Positions 7,595 to 15,330 of a stretch of 40,667 nt of DNA are shown here, piece after piece. Origin of the DNA: Nonomuraea zeae. Its GTDB lineage: Bacteria > Actinomycetota > Actinomycetes > Streptosporangiales > Streptosporangiaceae. Below the pieces are notes generated by a model. That model saw nothing but the letters and a program-made list of their open reading frames with translations. It had not been told where the DNA came from and made no database searches. The stretch covers positions 1 to 40,667 of the forward strand of contig NZ_VCKX01000091.1 of the NCBI RefSeq assembly GCF_005889725.1, in the 5' to 3' direction. Within the stretch, counting starts at the first letter, position 1. The number at the start of each line of letters is the position of its first letter. Position numbers and translations under genes: made by a program.

Positions 7595-7618
7595 GTTCGA
7601 TGCTAGCTCTGCGGCCCT

Positions 7619-7636
7619 AAACGGTCTAGACCTTTT
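7619..7636. promoter_or_regulatory. GntR/HutC-type operator GGTCTAGACC
   Basis: The 10-bp core GGTCTAGACC (7623-7632) is a perfect palindrome, and the flanks extend symmetry to AAA-N-core-N-TTT. It is identical to the core of the DasR/NagR 'dre' site (TGGTCTAGACCA) used by HutC-subfamily GntR proteins. It lies 25 bp upstream of the choline-kinase-like start and 26 bp upstream of the flavoprotein ATG. A HutC-type GntR gene is 2.4 kb away, at the far end of the flavoprotein gene. Control by that neighbour is likely but unproven; a genome-encoded DasR is an alternative. Confidence 0.7.
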
Positions 7637-7661
7637 ACGGCCCGGCGGTTAGCCTCGCGAC

Positions 7662-10037
7662 ATGAGCGACTCGGCCCGCATCGTGATCATCGGCGGCGGG
7701 GTGGGCGGCGCCTCCGTCGCCTACCACCTCACCCAACTCGGCGAACGCGACGTCGTCCTGCTGGAGCGGGACGAGCTCACCAGCGGCTCCACCTTCCACT
7801 CCGCGGGCCTCGTCGGCCAGCTGCGCGCCGACCCCACGCTGACCAGGATGAACCAGTACTCCGTCGAGCTCTATCGCACCCTCGACGCGGGCTGGACCGA
7901 GTGCGGCGGCATCAAGCTGGCCGCCACGCCCGAGCGGATGGCGGAGATCCGCCGCCAGATCGGCTGGGCGCGCACGTTCGGGCTGCCGCTGGAGGAGATC
8001 TCCGTGGCCGAGGCCGTCGAGCTGTTCCCGCTCATGGACCCCGCGGGGGTCGTCGGCGCGGCCTACCTGCCCACGGACGGCCAGGTGGACCCGTCGCAGC
8101 TCTGCTACGCCCTCGCCGCGAGGGCCCGCGAGGGCGGCGCGGTGATCAGGACCCGCGTCCGGGTGCTCGGCATCGACACCGAGAAGGGCCGCGTCACCAG
8201 GGTCCGCACCGACCAGGGGGACATCGACTGCGAGATCGTGGTCAACTGCGGCGGCATGTTCGCCGCCGAGATCGGCCGCATGGCCGGGGTGCGGATCCCG
8301 ATCGTGCCCATGTCGCACCAGTACGTCGTGACCGAAGCCTGCCACGACCACGCGAGCCTGCCCACGCTGCGCGACCCCGACCTGCTCGTCTACTACCGGC
8401 AGGAGGTGCAGGGCCTGGTCATGGGCGGCTACGAACGCACCTGCGCGCCCTGGACGGCCGGCCCCAACGCCTTCGACGCGGTCCCCGCGGACTTCAACGG
8501 CCGCCTGCTGGCCGAGGACTGGCCCAGGCTGGAGGAGATCTCCGACAACTCCCGCATCCGCGTGCCCGCCATGGCCGACGTCGGGATCCGCAAGCTGATC
8601 AACGGGCCGGAGGCGTTCACCCCCGACAACGAGTTCTGCCTGGGGGAGACGGAGGTGGGCGGGTTCTTCGTGGCCGCCGGGTTCTGCGCCCATGGCATCG
8701 CGGGCGCGGGCGGGATCGGCAAGGTGATGGCCGAGTGGATCGTCGAGGGCGAGCCGAGCATGGACGTCTGGCACATGGACATCCGGCGCTTCGGCCGCCA
8801 GTACCGCTCGCCGTCGTACACGATCAAGCGGGCGATCGAGAACTACGAGACGTACTACGACATCCGCTACCCGGGCCACGAGCGGTCGGCGGGCCGTCCG
8901 CTGCGCCTGTCGCCCGCCTACGGCTGGCACGCCGCCCACGGGGCCTCCTTCGGCGAGAAGTCGGGCTGGGAGCGGGTCAACTACTACGAGCCGAACGCGG
9001 CGGGCGGCGACGAGCGGGAGCGGCCGGGAGGATGGGCGGGCCGCTTGTGGTCGCCCGCGATCGGGGCGGAGCACCGGGCCACCAGGACGGCCGCCGGGCT
9101 GTTCGACGAGAGCTCGTTCGCCAAGATCGAGGTCACCGGCCCCGACGCCGCCGCCCTGCTGGAGTGGGTGTGCGACAACCGGGTCGCCCGCCAGGTCGGG
9201 GCGGTCACCTACACGCAGGCGCTCAACCGGCGCGGCGGCATCGAGTGCGACTTCACCGTCACCCGGCGCGGCGAGGAGGAGTTCCTCGTCGTCACCGGCA
9301 CCGCGTTCGGCTCGCACGACCTGGGCTGGCTGCGCAAGCAGGCCGCGCTCACCGGCTCCACCGCCAGGATCGCCGACGTCACCGGCCAGTACGCCTGCTT
9401 CGCCCTGTGGGGCCCCCGCGCCCCTGACATCATCGCCGGGCTGACGCCCGGCCCGATGGACTTCCCGTTCATGTCCGCGCGGGAGCTGACCGTGGGCGAC
9501 GTGCCGGTGCTGGCGCTGCGGGTGACGTTCGTGGGGGAGCCGGGCTGGGAGCTCTACTGCTCCAGCGAGTACGGGCTCGCCCTGTGGCAGGAGCTGTGGC
9601 GGGCGGGGGAGCCGTACGGGCTCGTGGCGGGCGGCTACCGGGCCATCGACAGCCTCAGGCTGGAGAAGGGGTACCGGGTGTGGGGGGCCGACATCGGGCC
9701 GGAGACGACGCCGTACGAGGCCGGGCTGGGGTTCTGCGTGAAGAAGGACAAGGACTTCCTCGGCGCGGACGCGCTGGACCCGTCGCCGGAGCGCCGGCTG
9801 CGCTGCGTCACGCTGCGCGACCCGCGCGCCGTCGCGCTCGGCAACGAGCCGGTACGCGTGGACGGCGCGGTCGTGGGGCGGGTCACCTCGGGCGGCTACG
9901 GCTACACCGTGCGCGAGTCCATCGCCTACGCCTACCTGCCGGCCGGACCGGGCACGGAGGCCGAGATCGACGTCGAGATCGAGGTCGAGGGCACGTGGGT
10001 GCCCGGCACCGTGGTCAGGACGCCCCTGGTGTCGTGA
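7662..10037 (+). CDS. FAD-dependent dimethylglycine/sarcosine dehydrogenase-like oxidoreductase with GcvT-type C-terminal domain
   Basis: 791 residues in the architecture of dimethylglycine/sarcosine dehydrogenases: an N-terminal DAO-type flavin domain (about 1-390) and a C-terminal aminomethyltransferase (GCV_T) domain plus barrel (about 460-791). The dinucleotide motif is IVIIGGGVGGASVAYHL. In LTSGSTFHSAGL, His46 sits at the position of the histidine that carries covalent FAD in mitochondrial DMGDH. A second flavin contact is FFVAAGFCAHGIAGAGG. The GcvT part contains CDNRVARQVGAVTYTQ, LWGPRAPDII, FVGEPGWELYCSSEYG and YRAIDSLRLEKGYRVWG, matching folate-binding domains that capture the removed methyl as methylene-tetrahydrofolate. 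It probably demethylates an N-methylated amino acid; the substrate is not determined. ATG at 7662 gives the usual short N-terminus. Its 3' end overlaps the convergent GntR gene by 23 bp. Confidence 0.9.
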   Translation: MSDSARIVIIGGGVGGASVAYHLTQLGERDVVLLERDELTSGSTFHSAGLVGQLRADPTLTRMNQYSVELYRTLDAGWTECGGIKLAATPERMAEIRRQIGWARTFGLPLEEISVAEAVELFPLMDPAGVVGAAYLPTDGQVDPSQLCYALAARAREGGAVIRTRVRVLGIDTEKGRVTRVRTDQGDIDCEIVVNCGGMFAAEIGRMAGVRIPIVPMSHQYVVTEACHDHASLPTLRDPDLLVYYRQEVQGLVMGGYERTCAPWTAGPNAFDAVPADFNGRLLAEDWPRLEEISDNSRIRVPAMADVGIRKLINGPEAFTPDNEFCLGETEVGGFFVAAGFCAHGIAGAGGIGKVMAEWIVEGEPSMDVWHMDIRRFGRQYRSPSYTIKRAIENYETYYDIRYPGHERSAGRPLRLSPAYGWHAAHGASFGEKSGWERVNYYEPNAAGGDERERPGGWAGRLWSPAIGAEHRATRTAAGLFDESSFAKIEVTGPDAAALLEWVCDNRVARQVGAVTYTQALNRRGGIECDFTVTRRGEEEFLVVTGTAFGSHDLGWLRKQAALTGSTARIADVTGQYACFALWGPRAPDIIAGLTPGPMDFPFMSARELTVGDVPVLALRVTFVGEPGWELYCSSEYGLALWQELWRAGEPYGLVAGGYRAIDSLRLEKGYRVWGADIGPETTPYEAGLGFCVKKDKDFLGADALDPSPERRLRCVTLRDPRAVALGNEPVRVDGAVVGRVTSGGYGYTVRESIAYAYLPAGPGTEAEIDVEIEVEGTWVPGTVVRTPLVS

Positions 10038-10797
10038 ACGGCGCGGTGAACGGCGCCGTGACGCCACTGCGCACCGAGATGCGGACCCGGTCGGGGCGGA
10101 ACAGGTCGCGGGCGTACTCCACCGGCGTGCCGTCCGCGGCATAGGCGGTGCGCTCGATCAGCATGAGCGGCGTGCCCGGCTCGATGCCCAGCTCGGCCGC
10201 CTCGGCGGGCCTGGCGGTCACCGGGTCGAGATGCTCGACCGCCGTACGCGGCTCCAGGTCGTAGCGGGCGGCGAGCAGGGCGTACAGGGAGCCGGTGAGG
10301 TCCTGGCCGAGGAGCCCCGGCAGGTCGGGGAAGTAGGAGCGTTCGAGCGCCACCGGCGTGCGGCCGGCCGAGCGTACCCTGGCCACCTCGTGCACCGGCG
10401 AGCCCGCCGCCACCTCCAGCGCCCGGGCCACCGCGCCCGGCGCGGGCACCGTCGCGGCGACCAGGATCCGCGCCTCGGCCCGCAGGTGGGCCCGCCGCAT
10501 CTGCTCGGTGAACCCGGCCAGCCCCGTCAGGTCGCACTCGATGCGCGGCTCCGCCACGAACGCGCCGCCCGACCTGCCCGGCACCCTGATCAGCACGCCG
10601 TCGCGCTCCAGCGTGGCCAGCGCCTGCCTGAGCGTCATCCGGCTCACGCCGAGCCGCCCGGCCAGCTCCCGCTCGCCGGGCAGCCGGTCGCCCGGCGCCA
10701 TCTCGCCGCTGGAGATCGACTCGAGCAGCCACCGCTCGATCTGCACGTGCGCGGGAACTCCCGTGCCGCGCTCCAGCTCAGGTGGTGTCCCTACCAC
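10015..10797 (-). CDS. GntR-family (HutC subfamily) transcriptional regulator
   Basis: 260 residues. The N-terminal GntR winged helix (about 12-80) reads PAHVQIERWLLESISSGEM, then PGDRLPGERELAGRLGVSRM and LRQALATLERDG, all family hallmarks. The C-terminal UTRA effector domain (about 95-250) includes VARVRSAGRTPVALERSYFP, YALLAARYDLEPRTAVEHLD and GTPLMLIERTAYAADGTPVEYARDLFRPDR, the last being the typical UTRA sugar/amino-acid binding strand. HutC proteins respond to small ligands such as GlcNAc-6-P, histidine derivatives or methylated amines. The start is GTG, inside an inverted repeat GTGGT-N6-ACCAC. The gene is convergent with the flavoprotein gene (23-bp overlap) and probably binds the GGTCTAGACC operator at that gene's promoter. 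It could alternatively belong to the transporter operon that ends just upstream of it. Confidence 0.9.
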   Translation of the reverse strand: MVGTPPELERGTGVPAHVQIERWLLESISSGEMAPGDRLPGERELAGRLGVSRMTLRQALATLERDGVLIRVPGRSGGAFVAEPRIECDLTGLAGFTEQMRRAHLRAEARILVAATVPAPGAVARALEVAAGSPVHEVARVRSAGRTPVALERSYFPDLPGLLGQDLTGSLYALLAARYDLEPRTAVEHLDPVTARPAEAAELGIEPGTPLMLIERTAYAADGTPVEYARDLFRPDRVRISVRSGVTAPFTAPFTTPGAS

Positions 10798-10862
10798 GTC
10801 GTCACCACGTCCCCACTACACGCGCATCTTGCCACGCTCCCGGGCATCGACGCCAAAAGGGG

Positions 10863-11678
10863 TCAGCCCTTGATGGCGCCCTGGGTGATCCCGTTGACGA
10901 AGCTGCGCTGGAAGACGAGATACACCGCGACGATCGGTACGACGACGATCAGGCAGGCCGCCGCCAGCAACGGGATGTCCGTCGTGTACTGGCCGACGAA
11001 CAGCCCCAGGCCGCCCGGCGCCGTGCGCCGGTCCGGATCCTGCATCATGACCAGGACCAGCATGAACTGGTTCCACGACCACATGAAGTACAGCACCGAC
11101 AGCGTGGTGATCGCCGGCCACGAGATGGGCAGCAGCACCCGCAGCAGCACGACGAGATCCCTGGCGCCGTCGATGCGCGCCGCCTCGACGAGCTCCTCCG
11201 GGACGTTCGAGAAGTGGGTCTGCATCCAGTAGACCCCGAACGGCATGAACAGGGCCGCCTCGGCGAGGATGATGCCGACGTAGGAGTTGGTCAGGCCGAC
11301 CTCGCGCAGGTTGAAGTAGAGCGCGACCACGATCACCTCGATCGGCAGCGTCAGCCCCAGCACGAACCCGAACGACACCGCCCGGTGGCCCCACACCTTG
11401 AGAATCGCCAGCCCGTAGCCCGCGAGCGTGGCCATCGCCACCGCGAGCGGCACCACGCAGACCGCGATCAGGATGCTGGAGCGCATGAGCGAGGTGAAGT
11501 TGCCGCGCTCCCAGGCGAGCGCGAAGTTCTCCCACGACCACCGGTCCGGGAGGCTCAGCCCGTCGAGCTGCGCTCCGGAGGGATGCAGGGCGGCCAGGAC
11601 GATGCTGAGGAACGGCACCAGCACCATGGCAGCCAGCAGGACGAGTACGCCGTACCTGACAGTGACACCGCCGCGCAT
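10863..11678 (-). CDS. carbohydrate ABC transporter permease, MalG type
   Basis: 271-residue inner-membrane component of a CUT1-class sugar importer, with six predicted membrane segments (first VLVLLAAMVLVPFLSIVLAAL; last AAACLIVVVPIVAVYLVF). The cytoplasmic EAA loop that docks the ATPase reads EELVEAARIDGARDLVVLLRVLLPISWPAI (about 178-207), and the C-terminus FVNGITQGAIKG is the standard MalG-family ending. The ATG at 11678 follows the upstream permease stop by two bases. There is no ATP-binding subunit in the cluster; actinomycete CUT1 systems commonly share a distant multitask ATPase (MsiK type), which is assumed here. It is the last gene of the ROK-SBP-permease-permease operon. Confidence 0.93.
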   Translation of the reverse strand: MRGGVTVRYGVLVLLAAMVLVPFLSIVLAALHPSGAQLDGLSLPDRWSWENFALAWERGNFTSLMRSSILIAVCVVPLAVAMATLAGYGLAILKVWGHRAVSFGFVLGLTLPIEVIVVALYFNLREVGLTNSYVGIILAEAALFMPFGVYWMQTHFSNVPEELVEAARIDGARDLVVLLRVLLPISWPAITTLSVLYFMWSWNQFMLVLVMMQDPDRRTAPGGLGLFVGQYTTDIPLLAAACLIVVVPIVAVYLVFQRSFVNGITQGAIKG

Positions 11679-11680
11679 GC

Positions 11681-12619
11681 TCAATCCCTGTCCCTGGTGA
11701 AGTATCGGACGGCGCTGACGACGGCGATCACGATCACGGTCAGCACGACGGCCAGCGCGCTCGCGCCGCCGATGTCGCCCTCGTTGAAGGCCAGCCGGTA
11801 GACCAGCAGGCCGGGTACGTTGGTCTGCCCCGCGGGCCCGCCGTTCGTCGTGACGAAGACGAGGTCGAAGCTGGCCAGCGCGGCGATCGTGGTGATGACG
11901 CCGGCGACCGTGATCTCCTTGCGCACCCCGGGCAGGGTGACGTGCAGGAACCGGCGGAACGTGCCCGCGCCGTCGAGCGTGGCGGCCTCGTACAGAGACG
12001 GGTCGATCTTCTGCGCGCCGGCCAGGAAGAGCATCATGCACAGGCCGCTCATCACCCAGGTGCCGATGAGCCCGAGCGAGACCAGCGCCAGGCCGTAGTC
12101 GCCGAGCCAGGCCCGGCTGAGCGCGCCGAGGCCGACCAGCTCCAGGAGCTGGTTGACGACGCCGGTCTCGCTGTATAGCCACCGCCAGGTGATGCCGACG
12201 GCCACCAGCGGCAGCACCTGGGGGAGGAAGAAGACGATGCGGAAGAACGTCATCCCCCGGCGCACCTTGCCCATCAGCAGGGCGGTCATGACCAGCCCCG
12301 CGGCGATGGGGATGACCGAGAAGAAGACGATCAGCACGAGGCTGTGCAGGATGGCCTCGTACAGCGCCGAATCCCGAAATATCTTGACGTAGTTGGCGAA
12401 GCCCGCCCACACGGGCGGCAGGATGCCGTCCCAGGTCAGCAGGGACAGGCGCAGCGTGTTGAGCGCCGGCCAGATGGCGAAGCCCAGATACACCGCGAGG
12501 GCGGGAAGGATGTAGAGCCAGCCGCGCAGCCGCCGGCCGGGCGGGCGGCCCGCCCGCTCCCCGCCGCGGGCCTGGGCGGCCCGTGGCGGGGAGGCGGACG
12601 AGATCAGATCACGAGCCAT
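11681..12619 (-). CDS. carbohydrate ABC transporter permease, MalF type
   Basis: 312-residue CUT1 permease partner. A polar, Arg-rich N-terminus (1-30) leads into six membrane segments, the first LYILPALAVYLGFAIWPALNTL. The EAA loop is DPSLYEAATLDGAGTFRRFLHVTLPGV (about 210-236). The motif FDLVFVTTNGGPAGQTNV near the fifth segment is typical of MalF/UgpA-like proteins. The ATG overlaps the binding-protein gene by 11 bp (12609-12619), so translation is coupled, and its own stop is two bases from the next permease. With the binding protein it should import an amino sugar or oligosaccharide; specificity is inferred from the divergent GH89-murQ-kinase operon. Confidence 0.93.
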   Translation of the reverse strand: MARDLISSASPPRAAQARGGERAGRPPGRRLRGWLYILPALAVYLGFAIWPALNTLRLSLLTWDGILPPVWAGFANYVKIFRDSALYEAILHSLVLIVFFSVIPIAAGLVMTALLMGKVRRGMTFFRIVFFLPQVLPLVAVGITWRWLYSETGVVNQLLELVGLGALSRAWLGDYGLALVSLGLIGTWVMSGLCMMLFLAGAQKIDPSLYEAATLDGAGTFRRFLHVTLPGVRKEITVAGVITTIAALASFDLVFVTTNGGPAGQTNVPGLLVYRLAFNEGDIGGASALAVVLTVIVIAVVSAVRYFTRDRD

Positions 12620-13928
12620 GGTGCGCGTCCCACGACTCCTGCAGAGACTTCAGGAAGGCGTCAGGCGTGGTCTTGCCGCTGATGAGGCCCTGGACGCCGG
12701 GGGTCAGCTTGTCGATCATGCCGGGGGAGGCGTAGTCGGGGAACGGGACGATCCCGTTGCCCTGCGCCACCGGCGCGAACACGGTCGCGATCTCGCCGCG
12801 CAGCCCCTGCGCGCCCAGCTCGGACTTGGTGTCCACGGGCATGAACCCGCCGTCGAACTCGATCTTCGCCGCCTCCGCCGAGCCGAGGTAGTCGAGGAAC
12901 GCCGCGGCGACGTTCGGGTGCTTGGTCTTCGCGGAGATGGCGTAGGCGACGCTCGCCCCCGAGGCCACGTTCGCCGGCTTGTCCGTCGCCGTGGGCATGA
13001 GGAAGAAGCCGACGTCAGCCCCCATCTCGGTCTCCAGCGTGGAGGCGGCCCAGTTGCCCGTCACCAGGAACGCGCTCTTGCCCTTGGAGAAGTTCGCCAG
13101 GGCGTCGGTGTCGGCCGTGGCGTTCGCCGAGTCGGGCAGGTAGCCCTTGCTCGCCCAGCCGGCCAGCGTCTGGGTGGCCTTCAGCGCGCCCGGGGTCTCG
13201 ATCGTCGAGCCCGGCTTGCCGTAGACCCAGGACCGGTAGTCGGCGACCTCGCCGGTGACGTTGAGCAGCGCGTTCCACAGGTGGAAGCCGCCGACCTGGA
13301 GCGCGCCGAGGCTCAGCGGGGTCTGGCCGGAGTCCTTCACCCGCTGCAGCTCGGTCTCGAACTCGGCCAGCGTCTTCGGGACCTGCTTGACCATCTTCTT
13401 GTTGTAGTAGACGCCGACGACGGACAGGCCGCCCGGCACGGCGTACAGGCTGCCGGTGCCGAACTGCTTGGCGGACTTGTCGGAGCTGAGGATCTCCAGG
13501 CTGGCCGGCGGGAACTTGCCGCTCCAGCCGTACGCCTTGGACCAGGGGGTCAGGTCCAGGATGAGGCCGGCCGGGACCAGGGAGTTCATCGCGCCCGGGT
13601 TGTACTGGGCGATGTCCGGCGCCGCGTCCGACGACATCGACAGCTTGATGGACTTGACGTAGTCGTTGAACGGCGTCATCTGGGGCTTGATGGTGACGTT
13701 CGGGTGCTGCTTGGTGAAGCCGTCAATGAGCGTCTTCGTGGGCGGGTCGTTGCTGTAGGCCAGGGTGAGCGTCACCGGTTCCGCGGGCACGGCCGTCGAC
13801 ACCTCGATCTTCGGCGCGGCGGCACCACCCGTGCTGCTGCTGCCGGCGCAGGCCGTCAGGAACAATGACGCCGTGACGCCGAGCGCCACAAGCGCTGTCT
13901 GACGCCGGGCTGATGTCGTCATATGCAT
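12609..13928 (-). CDS. extracellular solute-binding lipoprotein (ABC sugar importer)
   Basis: 439 residues of the family-1 extracellular sugar-binding proteins. A signal peptide with Arg-rich n-region and h-region LVALGVTASLFL ends in lipobox LTAC, predicting lipidation at Cys27 and anchoring outside the membrane. The mature protein begins with a Ser/Gly/Ala linker and shows lobe signatures VTLTLAYSNDPPTKTLIDGF, SSDAAPDIAQYNPGAMNSLV, YAVPGGLSVVGVYYNKKM and KGKSAFLVTGNWAASTLE. Several Trp/Tyr residues could stack on sugars. ATG at 13928 follows GGAGAAAGG by a few bases. It is 12 bp downstream of the ROK regulator gene and overlaps the MalF-type permease gene. Ligand unknown; the neighbourhood suggests a MurNAc- or GlcNAc-containing sugar. 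Confidence 0.92.
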   Translation of the reverse strand: MHMTTSARRQTALVALGVTASLFLTACAGSSSTGGAAAPKIEVSTAVPAEPVTLTLAYSNDPPTKTLIDGFTKQHPNVTIKPQMTPFNDYVKSIKLSMSSDAAPDIAQYNPGAMNSLVPAGLILDLTPWSKAYGWSGKFPPASLEILSSDKSAKQFGTGSLYAVPGGLSVVGVYYNKKMVKQVPKTLAEFETELQRVKDSGQTPLSLGALQVGGFHLWNALLNVTGEVADYRSWVYGKPGSTIETPGALKATQTLAGWASKGYLPDSANATADTDALANFSKGKSAFLVTGNWAASTLETEMGADVGFFLMPTATDKPANVASGASVAYAISAKTKHPNVAAAFLDYLGSAEAAKIEFDGGFMPVDTKSELGAQGLRGEIATVFAPVAQGNGIVPFPDYASPGMIDKLTPGVQGLISGKTTPDAFLKSLQESWDAHHGS

Positions 13929-13940
13929 GACCTTTCTCCT

Positions 13941-15236
13941 TCATCGGGGGGTGACGCCGGCCGGGCGCGTCGGGGTCTGACGGCCTTCATGTCGACCGGT
14001 TGTCACCAGGCCGAACCTGGTGCGCTCGATCTCGTCCAGCGAATGGAGCAGTGCGCCGTGGACGACGGCGTCCTCCTGGAGCGCCGAGACCTCCAGGGCC
14101 GGCTGGTCCAGCGGCTCGTCGGCCAGATGCCGCCGGAGCGCCGCGAGCAGCGGCTCCCCGCCTCTGGCCAGGGGACCGCCGATGACCACGAGCCGCGGGT
14201 TGAGAATCGCCCTGAGCACGGCGATGCCCTTGGCGAAGCGGCGGGCCACCAGGTCGATCGCCTCCAGGGCGGCCGGTCGGCCGCCGGTGACGGCGTCCAG
14301 CACGGCGTCCAGCGCGCGCTCGCCCGCGGCCTCGATCGCGGCGGCGAACTCGGCGTCGCCGGCGCGTTCGGCCGCCGCCGCGGCCTGGCGGACGATCTCC
14401 TCGCCGCCGACCCGGTCCTCGAACGGGCCGAGGCCGTGCGGGTGCCGGGAGCCGGCGTGGCCCGCGCCCGACCCGTCCATGAACAGATCGAGGAAGCCGA
14501 CGTCGCCGGCGTCGTTGGACGCGCCGCGGTAGAGCTCGCCGTTCAGCACGATACCGGCGCCGACGCGCTCACCCCAGTGCACCATGACCAGCGAGTCCTC
14601 GCGCCGCTCCGCGCCGCGCCACCGCTCGCCCTGCGTCGCCAGCTTGACGTCGTTGTCCAGGTAGACCGGGCAGCCGAGGGCCTCTTTCAGCCCTCGCGTG
14701 AGCACGTCGCCGGCCAGGCCGGGCATGCTCGGGATGAGCTTGATGACCCCGGCCGCCGGATCGACGATGCCGGGCGTGCCCGCCGAGGCGAACCACAGGT
14801 CGCCGGCCGTGAGACCGGCCGAGCGCAGCGTCCGGTCCACCGCGGACAGGGCGGTTCGCACCACCTGCTCCCCGCCGGCTCCGGCGCCGAGCTGCACCGC
14901 CTCGGACGCGATGACCGTCCCGGACAGGTCCGAGACCGCCACCCGCAGGTCCTGCGGGCTGATCGAGACGCCCAGCGCGTGGCCCGCCTCCGCCCGGAAC
15001 CGGACGAGCTGCGCGGGCCGCCCCGCCCTGCTGGAGTCGCGGGCGAGCGAGCCGAACTCGACGAGCCCCTCCTCGGCCAAGGCGTTGAGCGAGCGGGTGA
15101 CCGCCTGCCTGGACAGGCCCACCGCCTTGGCCAGCGCGGACACGCTCATGCTCGGCTCGGCCCTGAGCCTGCGCAGGATCGCGGCCGCGTTCACCTCCCG
15201 CATGAACTGCGTGCCCGCGGCGACCAACTGCTCCAT
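13941..15236 (-). CDS. ROK-family transcriptional regulator
   Basis: About 431 residues. An N-terminal winged helix-turn-helix (NAAAILRRLRAEPSMSVSAL followed by AKAVGLSRQAVTRSLNALAEEGLVEF) precedes a ROK sugar-kinase-like domain (ALGVSISPQDLRVAVSDLSG, GTPGIVDPAAGVIKL, VYLDNDVKLATQGERWRG, WGERVGAGIVLNGELYRGA, GDVGF). The usual ROK zinc motif (His plus CxCGxxGC) is missing and replaced by GSGAGHAGSRHPHG, as in many ROK regulators with altered effector sites, so it is probably a sensor and not an enzyme. ATG at 15236 is chosen because GGGAG lies eight bases upstream; ATG at 15281 lacks a ribosome site. It is the first gene of the importer operon and divergent from the GH89-murQ-kinase operon, hence the likely local regulator of both. 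Confidence 0.9.
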   Translation of the reverse strand: MEQLVAAGTQFMREVNAAAILRRLRAEPSMSVSALAKAVGLSRQAVTRSLNALAEEGLVEFGSLARDSSRAGRPAQLVRFRAEAGHALGVSISPQDLRVAVSDLSGTVIASEAVQLGAGAGGEQVVRTALSAVDRTLRSAGLTAGDLWFASAGTPGIVDPAAGVIKLIPSMPGLAGDVLTRGLKEALGCPVYLDNDVKLATQGERWRGAERREDSLVMVHWGERVGAGIVLNGELYRGASNDAGDVGFLDLFMDGSGAGHAGSRHPHGLGPFEDRVGGEEIVRQAAAAAERAGDAEFAAAIEAAGERALDAVLDAVTGGRPAALEAIDLVARRFAKGIAVLRAILNPRLVVIGGPLARGGEPLLAALRRHLADEPLDQPALEVSALQEDAVVHGALLHSLDEIERTRFGLVTTGRHEGRQTPTRPAGVTPR

Positions 15237-15330
15237 GCCTTGTTCTCCCAGCCTCGTGGCGTCGTGCCGGTACGCTAGCATATTAATTATGGATCGTACG
15301 GAACTAATTCGTCGAGGGGTGTGACCTGCG
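15237..15330. promoter_or_regulatory. divergent promoter region of the amino-sugar locus
   Basis: An AT-rich island (15279-15310) contains CATATTAATTATGG and ACTAATTC around the hexamer palindrome CGTACG (15295-15300). The half-sites AATTA (15285-15289) and TAATT (15305-15309) form an inverted repeat with a 15-bp spacer. TAATTAT-like sequences could be -10 boxes in both directions, and the inverted repeat is a candidate ROK operator. There is no GGTCTAGACC site here, so the nearby GntR operator is not shared. The exact operator is uncertain. Confidence 0.45.

Noticed and set aside
5921..7606. 561-codon open frame on the plus strand
   Set aside because: It lies antisense to the DUF4126 and choline-kinase-like genes and has His/Gln/Gly/Arg-rich low-complexity composition; both minus-strand genes have clear families.
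7635..10142. 835-codon open frame on the minus strand
   Set aside because: It mirrors the DMGDH-like gene. The protein is an Arg/Ala/Gly/Pro/His-rich shadow without family motifs, as expected opposite a GC3-rich gene.
10863..12410. One 515-codon minus-strand frame suggesting a single large permease
   Set aside because: Only the part after 11678 is permease; the upstream part is out of frame with the MalF-type gene at 11681-12619, which has its own start and stop.
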